From: an uncultured Lachnospiraceae bacterium
Lineage (GTDB): Bacteria > Bacillota > Clostridia > Lachnospirales > Lachnospiraceae
NCBI GenBank assembly: GCA_934364805.1
Contig: CAKRMH010000011.1
Span: forward strand, 32,228 to 96,227
Reading direction: 5' to 3'
Length of the DNA: 64,000 bases
The position numbers and the translations under genes were made by a program. Below, piece by piece: positions 52,992 to 61,569 of the stretch. Every line of letters begins with the position of its first letter. Position 1 is the first letter of the stretch. The notes beneath the pieces were generated by a model. It did no database searches, had not been told where the DNA came from, and saw only the letters and a list, made by a program, of their open reading frames with translations.

Positions 52992-54086
52992 ATGGGATTT
53001 CAGAAAATCGGATTTGTCGGTCTTGGACTGATTGGAGGTTCTATTGCCAAGAAACTAAAAGCTGTCAATCCGGATATACATATTATCGCAACCGCCGGTC
53101 ACACAGAAACAGTGAAAGAAGCATATTCCCTTGGAATTATCGATAACGATACCCTGCTTCCATTATCTGCTTTTTGTGAGTGTGACTATATTTTTTTATG
53201 CGCACCAGTTCAGAAAAATATCGCATATCTTTCCGAACTTCGTGATATTATAAAACCAACCTGTTACATCACAGACGTTGGAAGCACCAAAACCGAGATT
53301 CATGAAGAAATCATCCGGCTTGGCATGGAAGACCGTTTTATCGGAGGACATCCGATGACGGGATCAGAGAAAACAGGGATCACCAATGCAAATGAGTATC
53401 TTCTTGAAAATGCATATTACATCATTACACCAACTTCTGTAACACCGCAGGAGGAAATTGATGAATTCCGCACCTTTGTCACCTCACTTGGTGCAATCCC
53501 ACTTGTTTTAGATTATAAAGTCCATGATTACGCAACTGCATCCATAAGTCATCTTCCACATGTGATTGCATTTGCTCTGGTGAATCTGATTCAAAGAATT
53601 GATGATGACAAGGATACCATGAAAACAATTGCAGCCGGCGGCTTCCGTGATATCACCCGAATCGCCTCATCTTCTCCGATCATGTGGCAGAATATCTTTT
53701 TATCCAACAAAGAACCTGTTTTAAATCTGATCGACCAGTATCTGGATGAGATCAAACGTGTCCGCAATGATATCGAGAAATCCGACTCGGATGCAATGCT
53801 TCAATATTTCCAGTCAGCAAAAGATTATCGTGATTCCATTGCTGTTCCAGGGAAAGCGCATTCCGTTGTTTATGAGATTTATCTGGATCTGATCGATGAA
53901 GCCGGCGGAATTGCTGCGATTGCTACCATTCTTGCATTAAAGGGAATCAGTATCAAAAATATCGGAATTATTAACAACCGGGAGTTCGAAGACGGTGTAT
54001 TACGCATTGAATTTTATGATCAGGAATCTTTAGATCTTGCAGTTGTACTTTTAACTGAGCGAAATTACACTTTATATAAAAGATAA
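52992..54086 (+). CDS. tyrA: Prephenate dehydrogenase TyrA with C-terminal ACT domain
   Basis: A 364-aa enzyme that oxidises prephenate to 4-hydroxyphenylpyruvate for tyrosine synthesis. The NAD site is GFVGLGLIGGSIAKKL; 'FIGGHPMTGSEKTG' and 'ISHLPHVIAFAL' hold catalytic His residues. The last 70 residues ('GGIAAIATILALKGISIKNIG') form an ACT domain for feedback control by tyrosine. ATG at 52992 is chosen because GGAGG lies ten bases before it; the longer frame has no support. It is divergent from the EF-G paralogue and convergent with aroA. Confidence 0.94.
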   Translation: MGFQKIGFVGLGLIGGSIAKKLKAVNPDIHIIATAGHTETVKEAYSLGIIDNDTLLPLSAFCECDYIFLCAPVQKNIAYLSELRDIIKPTCYITDVGSTKTEIHEEIIRLGMEDRFIGGHPMTGSEKTGITNANEYLLENAYYIITPTSVTPQEEIDEFRTFVTSLGAIPLVLDYKVHDYATASISHLPHVIAFALVNLIQRIDDDKDTMKTIAAGGFRDITRIASSSPIMWQNIFLSNKEPVLNLIDQYLDEIKRVRNDIEKSDSDAMLQYFQSAKDYRDSIAVPGKAHSVVYEIYLDLIDEAGGIAAIATILALKGISIKNIGIINNREFEDGVLRIEFYDQESLDLAVVLLTERNYTLYKR

Positions 54087-54129
54087 AAAATACGCATTTA
54101 CGTTTTTACTACGTAAATGCGTATTTTTT
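54085..54129. terminator. Bidirectional terminator between tyrA and aroA
   Basis: A 15-bp stem (ATACGCATTTACG with its complement, plus flanking A/T pairs) and an eight- to nine-base loop. A-run and T-run on the two sides let it stop both tyrA (stop at 54086) and the convergent aroA (stop at 54128). Confidence 0.88.
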
Positions 54130-55435
54130 AATCATATACCTGCGCTTCCAGCGTTTCAAAATAATTTTCGAACGTTTTCCGGCAGCAGGAAGGATTCTCT
54201 ATGATCACATGATCTGTCTTTAATCCAATCATTGCAAATGCCATTGCAACTCTGTGATCCTCATAAGTGTGGATCAGCGCTCCATGTAAAGTCCCGGGAT
54301 GAATTGTGACGTTTCCATCGCTTTCCTCGCATGCAATTCCCAGATCATGCAGATTGGATAAAATCGCATGTATCCGGTCGCATTCCTGAAAGCGGATATG
54401 CCCAATTTTTCGAATGGTCACATCCTGATCTGCAAATGGTGCGATCGCAGCAAGCGTCAATGCCTGATCCGAAAAACCAGACAGATCAAAACTTCCACCC
54501 TTCAGGCCATTTTCCGGTGGTAAGACCGAGATTCCATCCTTACTTTCCAGGATCTCACATCCCATGTCTTTTAGCACCGTGAGAAAACGGATATCCCCCT
54601 GCAGGCAATTGTGATGTACATGCATAACTTTTGCAGGCACATGAAGCAAAGGACTCATCGCATAAAAATAACATGCTGCTGATAAATCCGGCTCAATCTG
54701 GTAATCGATTGCCTTATAGGAAGAATTTTTGGCAATACGGTAACTTCCTGCTTCTGGCTGTTCCACAGAAACGCCAAACTGTTCCATCATTGCAATGGTC
54801 ATTTTGACATATTCCATGCCATGATTTCCTTTTACGTGAATTGTAAAATCATGATCCGCAAGAACTGATGCAATCAGAAGTGCACTTAAAAACTGGCTGC
54901 TTTTCTCTACATCAACAACCGTTTCTTTCTTCTGGCATCCGTTGGAATGAATATGATAGGGGAAATGATTCTCCTCTTCCTCAAAGGTAAATTCTACTCC
55001 AAGATTCTCCAGGGATTCAATCAGTTCCTGCATCGGACGTTTTTTCATTTGCTCCGACGAATTAAGGAATGAATTTCCTCCGGAAAGTCCAAGATACGCA
55101 GTCAGAAATCTGGCCGCAGTTCCTGCACTGCCGACATCTATTTGCAATTCTTTCTCACGATTCTGCTCAAAATATGGAATGCTGCCACCATATCCTGTGA
55201 TCTTTACAGTACACTGTGCTTCATTCACTTCTACTGGAAACTTCATGTCGATCAGTGCCTGAAGAAAATGTCTGGAATCATCGGAAAAAAGAACACCTTT
55301 TAAAGTGGATGTTCCATCTGCCATTGCAGCAATTAAAAGCGCCCGGTTTGTAATGCTTTTGGAACCAGGTACCTCTACATTGATCCTGTGTGGATCGGTT
55401 ATTTTTTTAACTAAGTATTCCTGTTCTGTTTTCAT
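54128..55435 (-). CDS. aroA: 3-phosphoshikimate 1-carboxyvinyltransferase (EPSP synthase)
   Basis: A 435-aa EPSP synthase of the shikimate pathway. 'NVEVPGSKSITNRALLIAA' is the shikimate-3-phosphate loop, 'DVGSAGTAARFLTAYLG' the PEP loop, and 'QALTLAAIAPFAD' and 'EDHRVAMAFAMIGL' the C-terminal signature. The active-site G-T-A-x-R is of the normal sequence, but class I/II glyphosate sensitivity cannot be judged. It shares a terminator with tyrA and lies 23 bases after the PilZ gene, though their roles differ. Confidence 0.96.
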   Translation of the reverse strand: MKTEQEYLVKKITDPHRINVEVPGSKSITNRALLIAAMADGTSTLKGVLFSDDSRHFLQALIDMKFPVEVNEAQCTVKITGYGGSIPYFEQNREKELQIDVGSAGTAARFLTAYLGLSGGNSFLNSSEQMKKRPMQELIESLENLGVEFTFEEEENHFPYHIHSNGCQKKETVVDVEKSSQFLSALLIASVLADHDFTIHVKGNHGMEYVKMTIAMMEQFGVSVEQPEAGSYRIAKNSSYKAIDYQIEPDLSAACYFYAMSPLLHVPAKVMHVHHNCLQGDIRFLTVLKDMGCEILESKDGISVLPPENGLKGGSFDLSGFSDQALTLAAIAPFADQDVTIRKIGHIRFQECDRIHAILSNLHDLGIACEESDGNVTIHPGTLHGALIHTYEDHRVAMAFAMIGLKTDHVIIENPSCCRKTFENYFETLEAQVYD

Positions 55436-55458
55436 ATGAAATCGTATGTTATCCCTTA

Positions 55459-55797
55459 TTATAATTCATTAAAGATCTCGTAGATGTCTATTTTTAATGC
55501 ATCACGTTCCGCCATTCCGATGAAAGTTGCGCCATACTGATATCCGCCATCTTTTTCTGCACGTCTTACAATCTGAATAACAGCGTCAATAACCTCCTTG
55601 GTCCAGATCTGGATCTTTGTATCATAGTAGGTACCGATCTCAAGTTCCTGTCCTGCCGAAAAGCCAATTCCGCTTTTGGAAATATCCGATACATCGACCG
55701 TCAGATATTTGACGGTCATAATACCATCATTGCTTAACCGTTCAAGCTGAATCGAAACAGCAAGATCCAGTCTTTTGCATTTTCTCTTTTCTACCAT
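55459..55797 (-). CDS. PilZ domain protein (c-di-GMP binding candidate)
   Basis: A 112-aa stand-alone PilZ domain. The c-di-GMP binding motifs are present in relaxed form: a basic 'EKRKCKRLDLAV' at the N-terminus (R-x-x-x-R-like) and DVSDISKSGIGF (D/N-x-S-x-x-G). The start is ATG at 55797; the longer frame begins within the ribosome site GGAGGGG. It may act as the effector for cyclic di-GMP levels set by enzymes such as the HD-GYP receptor at 23647-25278; that link is inference. Confidence 0.8.
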   Translation of the reverse strand: MVEKRKCKRLDLAVSIQLERLSNDGIMTVKYLTVDVSDISKSGIGFSAGQELEIGTYYDTKIQIWTKEVIDAVIQIVRRAEKDGGYQYGATFIGMAERDALKIDIYEIFNEL

Positions 55798-55874
55798 AGT
55801 TAATTTCCCCTCCACCTGCCTGAAAATAATCTGAATATTTATAGTTTAGTATATTTTTATTTCCGATACAAGTA

Positions 55875-56915
55875 TTACTTATCGATAATCAGCATTGCAT
55901 CCCCAAACGAAAAGAAACGATATCTCTCCTGCACAGCCTCTTTGTAAGCATTTAAAATATGTTCTCTTCCAGCAAGTGCTGATACTAACATAACAAGTGT
56001 AGATTCCGGAAGGTGGAAATTCGTAATCAGTCCATCGATTACTTTAAAACGATATCCCGGATAGATAAAGATTTCGGTCCATCCGCTTGTAGCTGTCAGA
56101 TGTCCGTTTTCATCTGCAGCAGCTTCCATAGTACGCGTACTTGTCGTTCCGACCGCAATGATGCGATGACCTGTTTCCTTGGCATGATTGATTTTATCTG
56201 CTGCCTCCTGGGATATCATGTAAAATTCCGAATGCATATGATGCTCAAGTACGTTCTCTTCTTTGACGGGGCGGAATGTTCCAAGTCCGACATGAAGGGT
56301 CACCTCAGCAATGTCCACTCCCATGTCTTTTACCTGCTGTAATAATTCCGGAGTAAAATGAAGACCGGCTGTCGGTGCAGCTGCAGATCCGTCATATTTG
56401 GCATATACCGTCTGGTAACGGTTTTTATCCTTCAGCTGGTGGGTAATATACGGTGGAAGCGGCATCTGCCCCAGCTGATCCAGAATTTCTTCAAAAATAC
56501 CTTCATAATGAAACTGGATCAGACGGTTTCCTTCTTCTACAATGTCAATAACTTCTCCAACCAGAAGTCCATCTCCAAAGATGATCTTTGTTCCAGGCTT
56601 TGCTTTTTTCCCTGGTTTTACGAGAGTCTCCCATACGTCGTTTTCTTTACGTTTTAAAAGAAGGATCTCAATTTTTGCCTCGGTGCCTTCTTTTACACCG
56701 TATAATCTTGCCGGAATTACTTTGGTATTATTTAAAACCAGGCAGTCGCCCGGTTTTAAATATTGTGTAATATCTTTAAAAATTTTATGTTCCACTTCTC
56801 CACTTGTCTTATCAAGTACCATAAGACGGGAACTGGAACGGTCTTCTAAAGGATCCTGAGCGATCAGTTCCTTTGGAAGATCATAGTCGTAATCTTTTAC
56901 GCTCATTCCAATCAT
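55875..56915 (-). CDS. queA: S-adenosylmethionine:tRNA ribosyltransferase-isomerase QueA
   Basis: A 346-aa enzyme that adds the ribosyl of SAM to preQ1 in tRNA to make epoxyqueuosine. 'YDYDLPKELIAQDPLEDRSSSRL', 'LKPGDCLVLNNTKVIPARL', 'SAAAPTAGLHFTPELL' and 'TTSTRTMEAAADENG' are family blocks quoted in part. Two starts are close together (56915 and 56906); GAGG lies ten bases before the first. Queuosine salvage or synthesis genes are not otherwise present here. It begins 16 bases after pheT. Confidence 0.95.
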   Translation of the reverse strand: MIGMSVKDYDYDLPKELIAQDPLEDRSSSRLMVLDKTSGEVEHKIFKDITQYLKPGDCLVLNNTKVIPARLYGVKEGTEAKIEILLLKRKENDVWETLVKPGKKAKPGTKIIFGDGLLVGEVIDIVEEGNRLIQFHYEGIFEEILDQLGQMPLPPYITHQLKDKNRYQTVYAKYDGSAAAPTAGLHFTPELLQQVKDMGVDIAEVTLHVGLGTFRPVKEENVLEHHMHSEFYMISQEAADKINHAKETGHRIIAVGTTSTRTMEAAADENGHLTATSGWTEIFIYPGYRFKVIDGLITNFHLPESTLVMLVSALAGREHILNAYKEAVQERYRFFSFGDAMLIIDK

Positions 56916-56931
56916 TGTTCTTTAACCTCAA

Positions 56932-59352
56932 TTATGCACGAAGCTCAATTCCAAGTTCGGAAAGACCCTTTAAGATCTTATTCATTGCACCTGTAATATC
57001 TGCTTCTTCCAGATTCTTTTCTTTTCCACGGAATTTTAATGAATATGCGACAGACTTAAAGCCTTTCTTGATCTGGGCACCTTCATATACATCAAATAAT
57101 TCATAGCCTTCCAGATATTTTCCGCCTTTCTGGTCGAATACACGTTCAATATCTCCAACAAGCACTTCTTTTGGTACAACCATAGAAAGATCTCTGGATG
57201 ATACCGGGAAGTTTGTAATACCTTCATATTTGAAGTCAAAGGAAGCATTCTCAAGAATCTTCGGCATATCGATGACAGAGATATAAACGCGGTCTTTAAT
57301 TGCATAATTTGCAGCAACTGTCGGATGCACTTCTCCAATGTAACCGATCACTTCTCCGTTGTATAATACATTGGCTTTGCGGCCAGGGTGGAAAAATGGA
57401 AGTTCTGCATTCGGATCATACTCCGGCTTGTTTCTCATACCTACTTTATAAAGGAATTCTTCTACAACACCTTTCATGGTAAAGAAATCTCCGTCTCCGT
57501 ACATTCCGAGTGTAAACTGCATTCTTTCGTCCGGAAGTTCTGTTACTGGAAGCTGTTTTGGAAGGTAGATATTTCCCAGCTCATATAATCTTACATCTTT
57601 ATTTCTGCGTCCGAAGTTTGTTGAAAGTGAACTTAACATTCCATTTAAAGACAGCGTTCTCATGATGGAATAATCTTCACCAAGCGGGTTCGAAATCGGA
57701 ACGGCCTGACGCATTTTAGAATCTTCCGGAATCAGAAGTTTATCATAAACTTTCGGACTTTCAAAAGAATAAGTCATTGCCTGCGAAAATCCACAGAATT
57801 CTGCGCACTCTCTTGCAAGGTCTTCCATATAAAGTTTAAAAGAGATCTTTCCATGTGTCGACTCACCATCCGGAAGTGTAACCGGGATATTGGCATATCC
57901 AAAGAAACGCGCTACTTCTTCTGCGATATCTGCATCACATTCAAGATCCTGTCTCCAGGAAGGTACTAAGATCTCGTTTGTTTTCTCATCGAATCCAAGG
58001 TCGATGCGTTTAAAATACTCAAGCATCTGTTCCGCCGGAATCTCAGTTCCGAGAAGATGATTGTATTTATCCGGTTCAAACGGAATGCGTCTTCCCTCTT
58101 TTTTAACAGGATAAAAGTCAATGGCTCCTCCGACGATCTCACCGGCGCCAAGCTCTTCTACCAGCTGGCAGGCACGATCCATTGCCTCCATCGCAAGATT
58201 CGGATCAAGACCTTTTTCAAATTTTGCAGATGCATCGGTACGTAATCCGACTTTTTTACTGGAAAGACGGATGTTTGTGCCATCAAAGCAAGCTGCTTCA
58301 AACAACATTGTATGCACATTTTCTGTGATCATGGAATTCTCACCACCCATGATTCCTGCCATTCCAACAGCCTTGTCTGCATCACAGATCATAAGAACAG
58401 AATCGTCCATCGTTCTTTCCTGGCCGTCTAATGTTACAAATTTTTCATCTTTCTGTGCACGTCTTACAATAATCTCTTTCCCTGCGATCGTATCCAGATC
58501 ATAAGCATGCATTGGCTGTCCAAACTCTTCCATAACATAATTGGTAATATCAACCAGATTGTTGATTGGACGGATTCCCTGGGCACGGAGTCTCTTCTGC
58601 ATCCATTCCGGCGATGGTGCAAACTTGATATTCTTTACAACACGTGCGGTATATCTGGAACAGAGATCCTGATCTTTGACAGTTACTTTAATATAATCAT
58701 TGACATCTTCCTGATTGCCGGTTTTCGTTACAACCGGAGGTACAAATTTCTTGTCAAATGTTGCAGCAGCTTCTCTTGCCACACCAAGCATGGAAAAGCA
58801 GTCCACACGGTTTGAAGTAACTTCATATTCTACCACGGTATCATCAAGTCCAAGATAGCTGACTGCAGATTCTCCCACAACCGCATCGTCTTTCATGATA
58901 TAAAGACCATTTTCCGGAGCCTCCGGGAACATCTCTCTGGAAGATCCGAGTTCTTCGATCGAGCACATCATTCCGTATGATTCCACTCCGCGAAGCTTTC
59001 CTTTTTTGATCTTGATTCCACCAGGAGTACGCGAACCGTCATGTCCTCCTGCAACTCTTCCACCATCTAATACAACCGGTACTTTGGCTCCTTCGAATAC
59101 ATTTGGAGCACCTGTTACGATCTGAAGCAGCTCCGGCTTGCCGATATCAACCTGACAGATTACAAGTTTTTCTGCGTCCGGATGTTTCTCAATTTTCTTT
59201 ACCTGTCCAATGACAATCTTGTCCAGATCTTCATCCAGTTTCTCATAGCCTTCTACTTTTGTTCCGGAAAGTGTCATTGCGTCTATATATTCCTGATCTG
59301 TACATGTAAGTCCAGGTACTAAATCTTTGATCCAATTTAATGAAGTTTTCAT
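56932..59352 (-). CDS. pheT: Phenylalanine-tRNA ligase beta subunit
   Basis: An 806-aa PheRS beta chain. In order: tRNA-binding OB domain (about residues 40-150, 'VIGQVKKIEKHPDAEKLVI'), B3/B4 editing domain (about 210-380), B5 (about 400-475), catalytic-like core (about 480-680) and the C-terminal FDX-ACB anticodon domain (about 710-806, 'FPVSSRDLSMVVPKEV'). It forms the heterotetramer with PheS and lies 46 bases after it. Confidence 0.97.
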   Translation of the reverse strand: MKTSLNWIKDLVPGLTCTDQEYIDAMTLSGTKVEGYEKLDEDLDKIVIGQVKKIEKHPDAEKLVICQVDIGKPELLQIVTGAPNVFEGAKVPVVLDGGRVAGGHDGSRTPGGIKIKKGKLRGVESYGMMCSIEELGSSREMFPEAPENGLYIMKDDAVVGESAVSYLGLDDTVVEYEVTSNRVDCFSMLGVAREAAATFDKKFVPPVVTKTGNQEDVNDYIKVTVKDQDLCSRYTARVVKNIKFAPSPEWMQKRLRAQGIRPINNLVDITNYVMEEFGQPMHAYDLDTIAGKEIIVRRAQKDEKFVTLDGQERTMDDSVLMICDADKAVGMAGIMGGENSMITENVHTMLFEAACFDGTNIRLSSKKVGLRTDASAKFEKGLDPNLAMEAMDRACQLVEELGAGEIVGGAIDFYPVKKEGRRIPFEPDKYNHLLGTEIPAEQMLEYFKRIDLGFDEKTNEILVPSWRQDLECDADIAEEVARFFGYANIPVTLPDGESTHGKISFKLYMEDLARECAEFCGFSQAMTYSFESPKVYDKLLIPEDSKMRQAVPISNPLGEDYSIMRTLSLNGMLSSLSTNFGRRNKDVRLYELGNIYLPKQLPVTELPDERMQFTLGMYGDGDFFTMKGVVEEFLYKVGMRNKPEYDPNAELPFFHPGRKANVLYNGEVIGYIGEVHPTVAANYAIKDRVYISVIDMPKILENASFDFKYEGITNFPVSSRDLSMVVPKEVLVGDIERVFDQKGGKYLEGYELFDVYEGAQIKKGFKSVAYSLKFRGKEKNLEEADITGAMNKILKGLSELGIELRA

Positions 59353-59398
59353 TCTTCTAATTCCTTTCTGATTATGACATTCTCATATATGTGACTGA

Positions 59399-60418
59399 CT
59401 AGAACTGTTTTAAAAAACGATCATCGTTTTCATAAAGAAGTCTCATATCATCTATTTCATATTTCAATAAAGTAATACGCTCTAATCCGATACCGAATGC
59501 AAATCCGGAATATTCCTCAGGATCGATTCCGCTCATTCTAAGAACCTTTGGATGAACCATACCGCAGCCTAAGATTTCGATCCAGCCTTCGCCTTTACAG
59601 AAACGGCAGCCTTTTCCGCCGCATTTAAAGCAGCTTACATCCACTTCAGCAGATGGCTCTGTGAATGGGAAATGATGAGGTCTGAATTTTACCTTTGTAT
59701 CTTCACCGAAAATTTCCTTCGCGAACTCGGCAAGTGTACCTTTCAGGTCTGCAAATGTGATTCCTTTGTCGATTACCATTCCTTCGATCTGATGGAAAGA
59801 TGGAGAATGTGTAGCATCTACTTCATCGGCACGGAACACTCTTCCCGGTGCGATCATACGGATCGGAGGTTTTTTCGATTCCATGACACGGACCTGTACC
59901 GGAGAAGTCTGTGTACGAAGTACGATCTTGTCGTTAATATAGAAGGTATCCTGTTCGTCTTTTGCAGGATGATTTGCCGGAATATTTAATGCCTCAAAGT
60001 TGTAATAATCATATTCTACTTCCGGACCTTCTACCACTTCATAGCCCATTCCGGTAAAGAAACGTTTTACCTGATCCAAAACTTCTGCATTTGGATGACT
60101 GTGTCCGATCTTATTGCGTTTTGCCGGAAGTGTTACATCAATAACCTCGCTTTTTAACTGCGCATCCAGCGCGGCAGCTTCTAATTTCTTTTTTGTCTCA
60201 TCCAGTTTCTCTTCAATTGCAGCTCTTGTCTCATTGACCCACTGTCCAACCTTTGGACGATCTTCTGGAGCAACATCCTTCATTCCTTTTAAAACGGCTG
60301 TCAATTCACCTTTTTTACCTAAGATGGCAACACGCACCTCATTCAATTTGGAAAGATCGCCGGATTCCTGGATCTCACGCATTGCATTTTCTTTGATCTG
60401 CTGCAGTTTGTCTCTCAT
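59399..60418 (-). CDS. pheS: Phenylalanine-tRNA ligase alpha subunit
   Basis: A 339-aa PheRS alpha chain that activates phenylalanine. The N-terminal coiled coil (about residues 1-90) binds tRNAPhe; class II motif 2 is seen in 'THSPSFHQIEGMVID', motif 3 as 'GFAFGIGLERITLLKY', and 'HHFPFTEPSAEVDVSC' is typical. ATG at 60418 has GGAG seven bases upstream. Expression is controlled by the T-box leader directly in front. Confidence 0.97.
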   Translation of the reverse strand: MRDKLQQIKENAMREIQESGDLSKLNEVRVAILGKKGELTAVLKGMKDVAPEDRPKVGQWVNETRAAIEEKLDETKKKLEAAALDAQLKSEVIDVTLPAKRNKIGHSHPNAEVLDQVKRFFTGMGYEVVEGPEVEYDYYNFEALNIPANHPAKDEQDTFYINDKIVLRTQTSPVQVRVMESKKPPIRMIAPGRVFRADEVDATHSPSFHQIEGMVIDKGITFADLKGTLAEFAKEIFGEDTKVKFRPHHFPFTEPSAEVDVSCFKCGGKGCRFCKGEGWIEILGCGMVHPKVLRMSGIDPEEYSGFAFGIGLERITLLKYEIDDMRLLYENDDRFLKQF

Positions 60419-60473
60419 AATCAATCTCCTTTTTCTATATTGGTGTCAGACGGATTCTGTAAAATTTTTACAA

Positions 60474-60722
60474 AATAAAAAAAGCTCCATCCCTCTCTAG
60501 GGACGAAACTCATTCCGCGATACCACCCTGATTCCTGTAATTAAATACAGACTCTCATTACTGCGTAACGTGCATAAAACGTCACAGACTACTTCTTTCA
60601 TCCGTGCAGCTCCTGTGCGAAATTCAAACAACCCGGTACATAAGAAAGCTTACAGCCAACGACTTTCTCTCTCTGGATGACCTACAGATGTCCTACTTGA
60701 CACATTCATTGCCTTTTTCATA
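60474..60722 (-). promoter_or_regulatory. T-box riboswitch leader of pheST (specifier UUC)
   Basis: On the leftward strand the leader carries the T-box core AGGGTGGTATCGCGG (60529-60515), followed by a terminator stem (GTCCCT and AGGGAT) and a run of T, which could refold into the antiterminator. Upstream, the Stem I region contains the unpaired segment 'TTTGAATTTCGC'; the triplet TTC at 60621-60619 followed by a purine is the likely phenylalanine specifier. Uncharged tRNAPhe would then read the codon through its anticodon and stabilise antitermination, raising pheST expression when phenylalanine is short. Confidence 0.85.
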
Positions 60723-60728
60723 CCGACT

Positions 60729-60757
60729 ATTTTAGCACAGCATATTTAAAACTTCAA
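60729..60757 (-). promoter_or_regulatory. Predicted promoter of the pheS-pheT operon
   Basis: On the leftward strand TTGAAG (60757-60752) and TAAAAT (60734-60729) are 17 bases apart. Transcription would begin near 60722, at the start of the T-box leader. The -35 box overlaps the last codons of the upstream yihY-like gene. Confidence 0.75.
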
Positions 60758-61548
60758 GCTTTTGTTAAAAAAGCATTCAATTCTCCGCCAATCAGCATGA
60801 TATATACGCAGAAATACACCCATAACATCAAAAGCATCAATGTCGTAAGGCTTCCATACATGGAAAATCCATTGAAATAATCTACATAGATCGATAACCC
60901 ATATGAAAATACCGTCCAGCCGGCCGCTGTAAAACATGCACCAACGATCTGCCCTTTAAAATGCAGCTTTTTATTCGGAAGTGCCGTAAATATAACAATA
61001 AAAAATACGATCAGTATCAAAATGCCAAACAGCCATTTCATCCAGGAACCAAAGAACGTCAAAAGTGCTGTATGCGGGAATTTTTGAAACAGGACACTTT
61101 TTACATAATTGCCAAACACAATGAAGCCAAGCATAAAAAGGATTGCAAGTGCAAAAATGAGCGTATAAATAATTGCCCAGAACCGGAGAACAAACCAGTT
61201 ACGGTTCTCATCCACGTCGTATACTGCATTTAATCCGTTTGTAATGTACTGTAACCCCTTGGCTGCTGACCAGATTGCCGCAATTGCCGTAATGGACAGA
61301 ACTCCTGCGGAATGCTCATACACTTCATCGATCATGACAATCATAAACGGCAGGACATAGTCCGGGCAAAACGCCTGGACGATCTGTAAAAAATCTGCTT
61401 TTCCAATAAACGTATACTTTAGCAAAGAAAATATAACCATCAAAAACGGAAGTGCAGAAAGAATGATAAAAAATGCAGATTGTGCTGCATATGCCCCTAC
61501 ATTATCTTTTTTACATTCATCATAAAATTCAAACCCCTTGCGAATCAT
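60754..61548 (-). CDS. YihY/UPF0761 family membrane protein
   Basis: A 264-aa integral membrane protein with about six helices. 'GAYAAQSAFFIILSALPFL' and 'IWSAAKGLQYITNGLNAVYD' are diagnostic for the YihY family, once mislabelled RNase BN. The molecular role is unknown; envelope functions have been proposed. It lies 21 bases after the SpoIID-domain gene and ends at the pheST promoter. Confidence 0.88.
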   Translation of the reverse strand: MIRKGFEFYDECKKDNVGAYAAQSAFFIILSALPFLMVIFSLLKYTFIGKADFLQIVQAFCPDYVLPFMIVMIDEVYEHSAGVLSITAIAAIWSAAKGLQYITNGLNAVYDVDENRNWFVLRFWAIIYTLIFALAILFMLGFIVFGNYVKSVLFQKFPHTALLTFFGSWMKWLFGILILIVFFIVIFTALPNKKLHFKGQIVGACFTAAGWTVFSYGLSIYVDYFNGFSMYGSLTTLMLLMLWVYFCVYIMLIGGELNAFLTKA

Positions 61549-61569
61549 AGCGTTCTCCTTAATCCGTAT

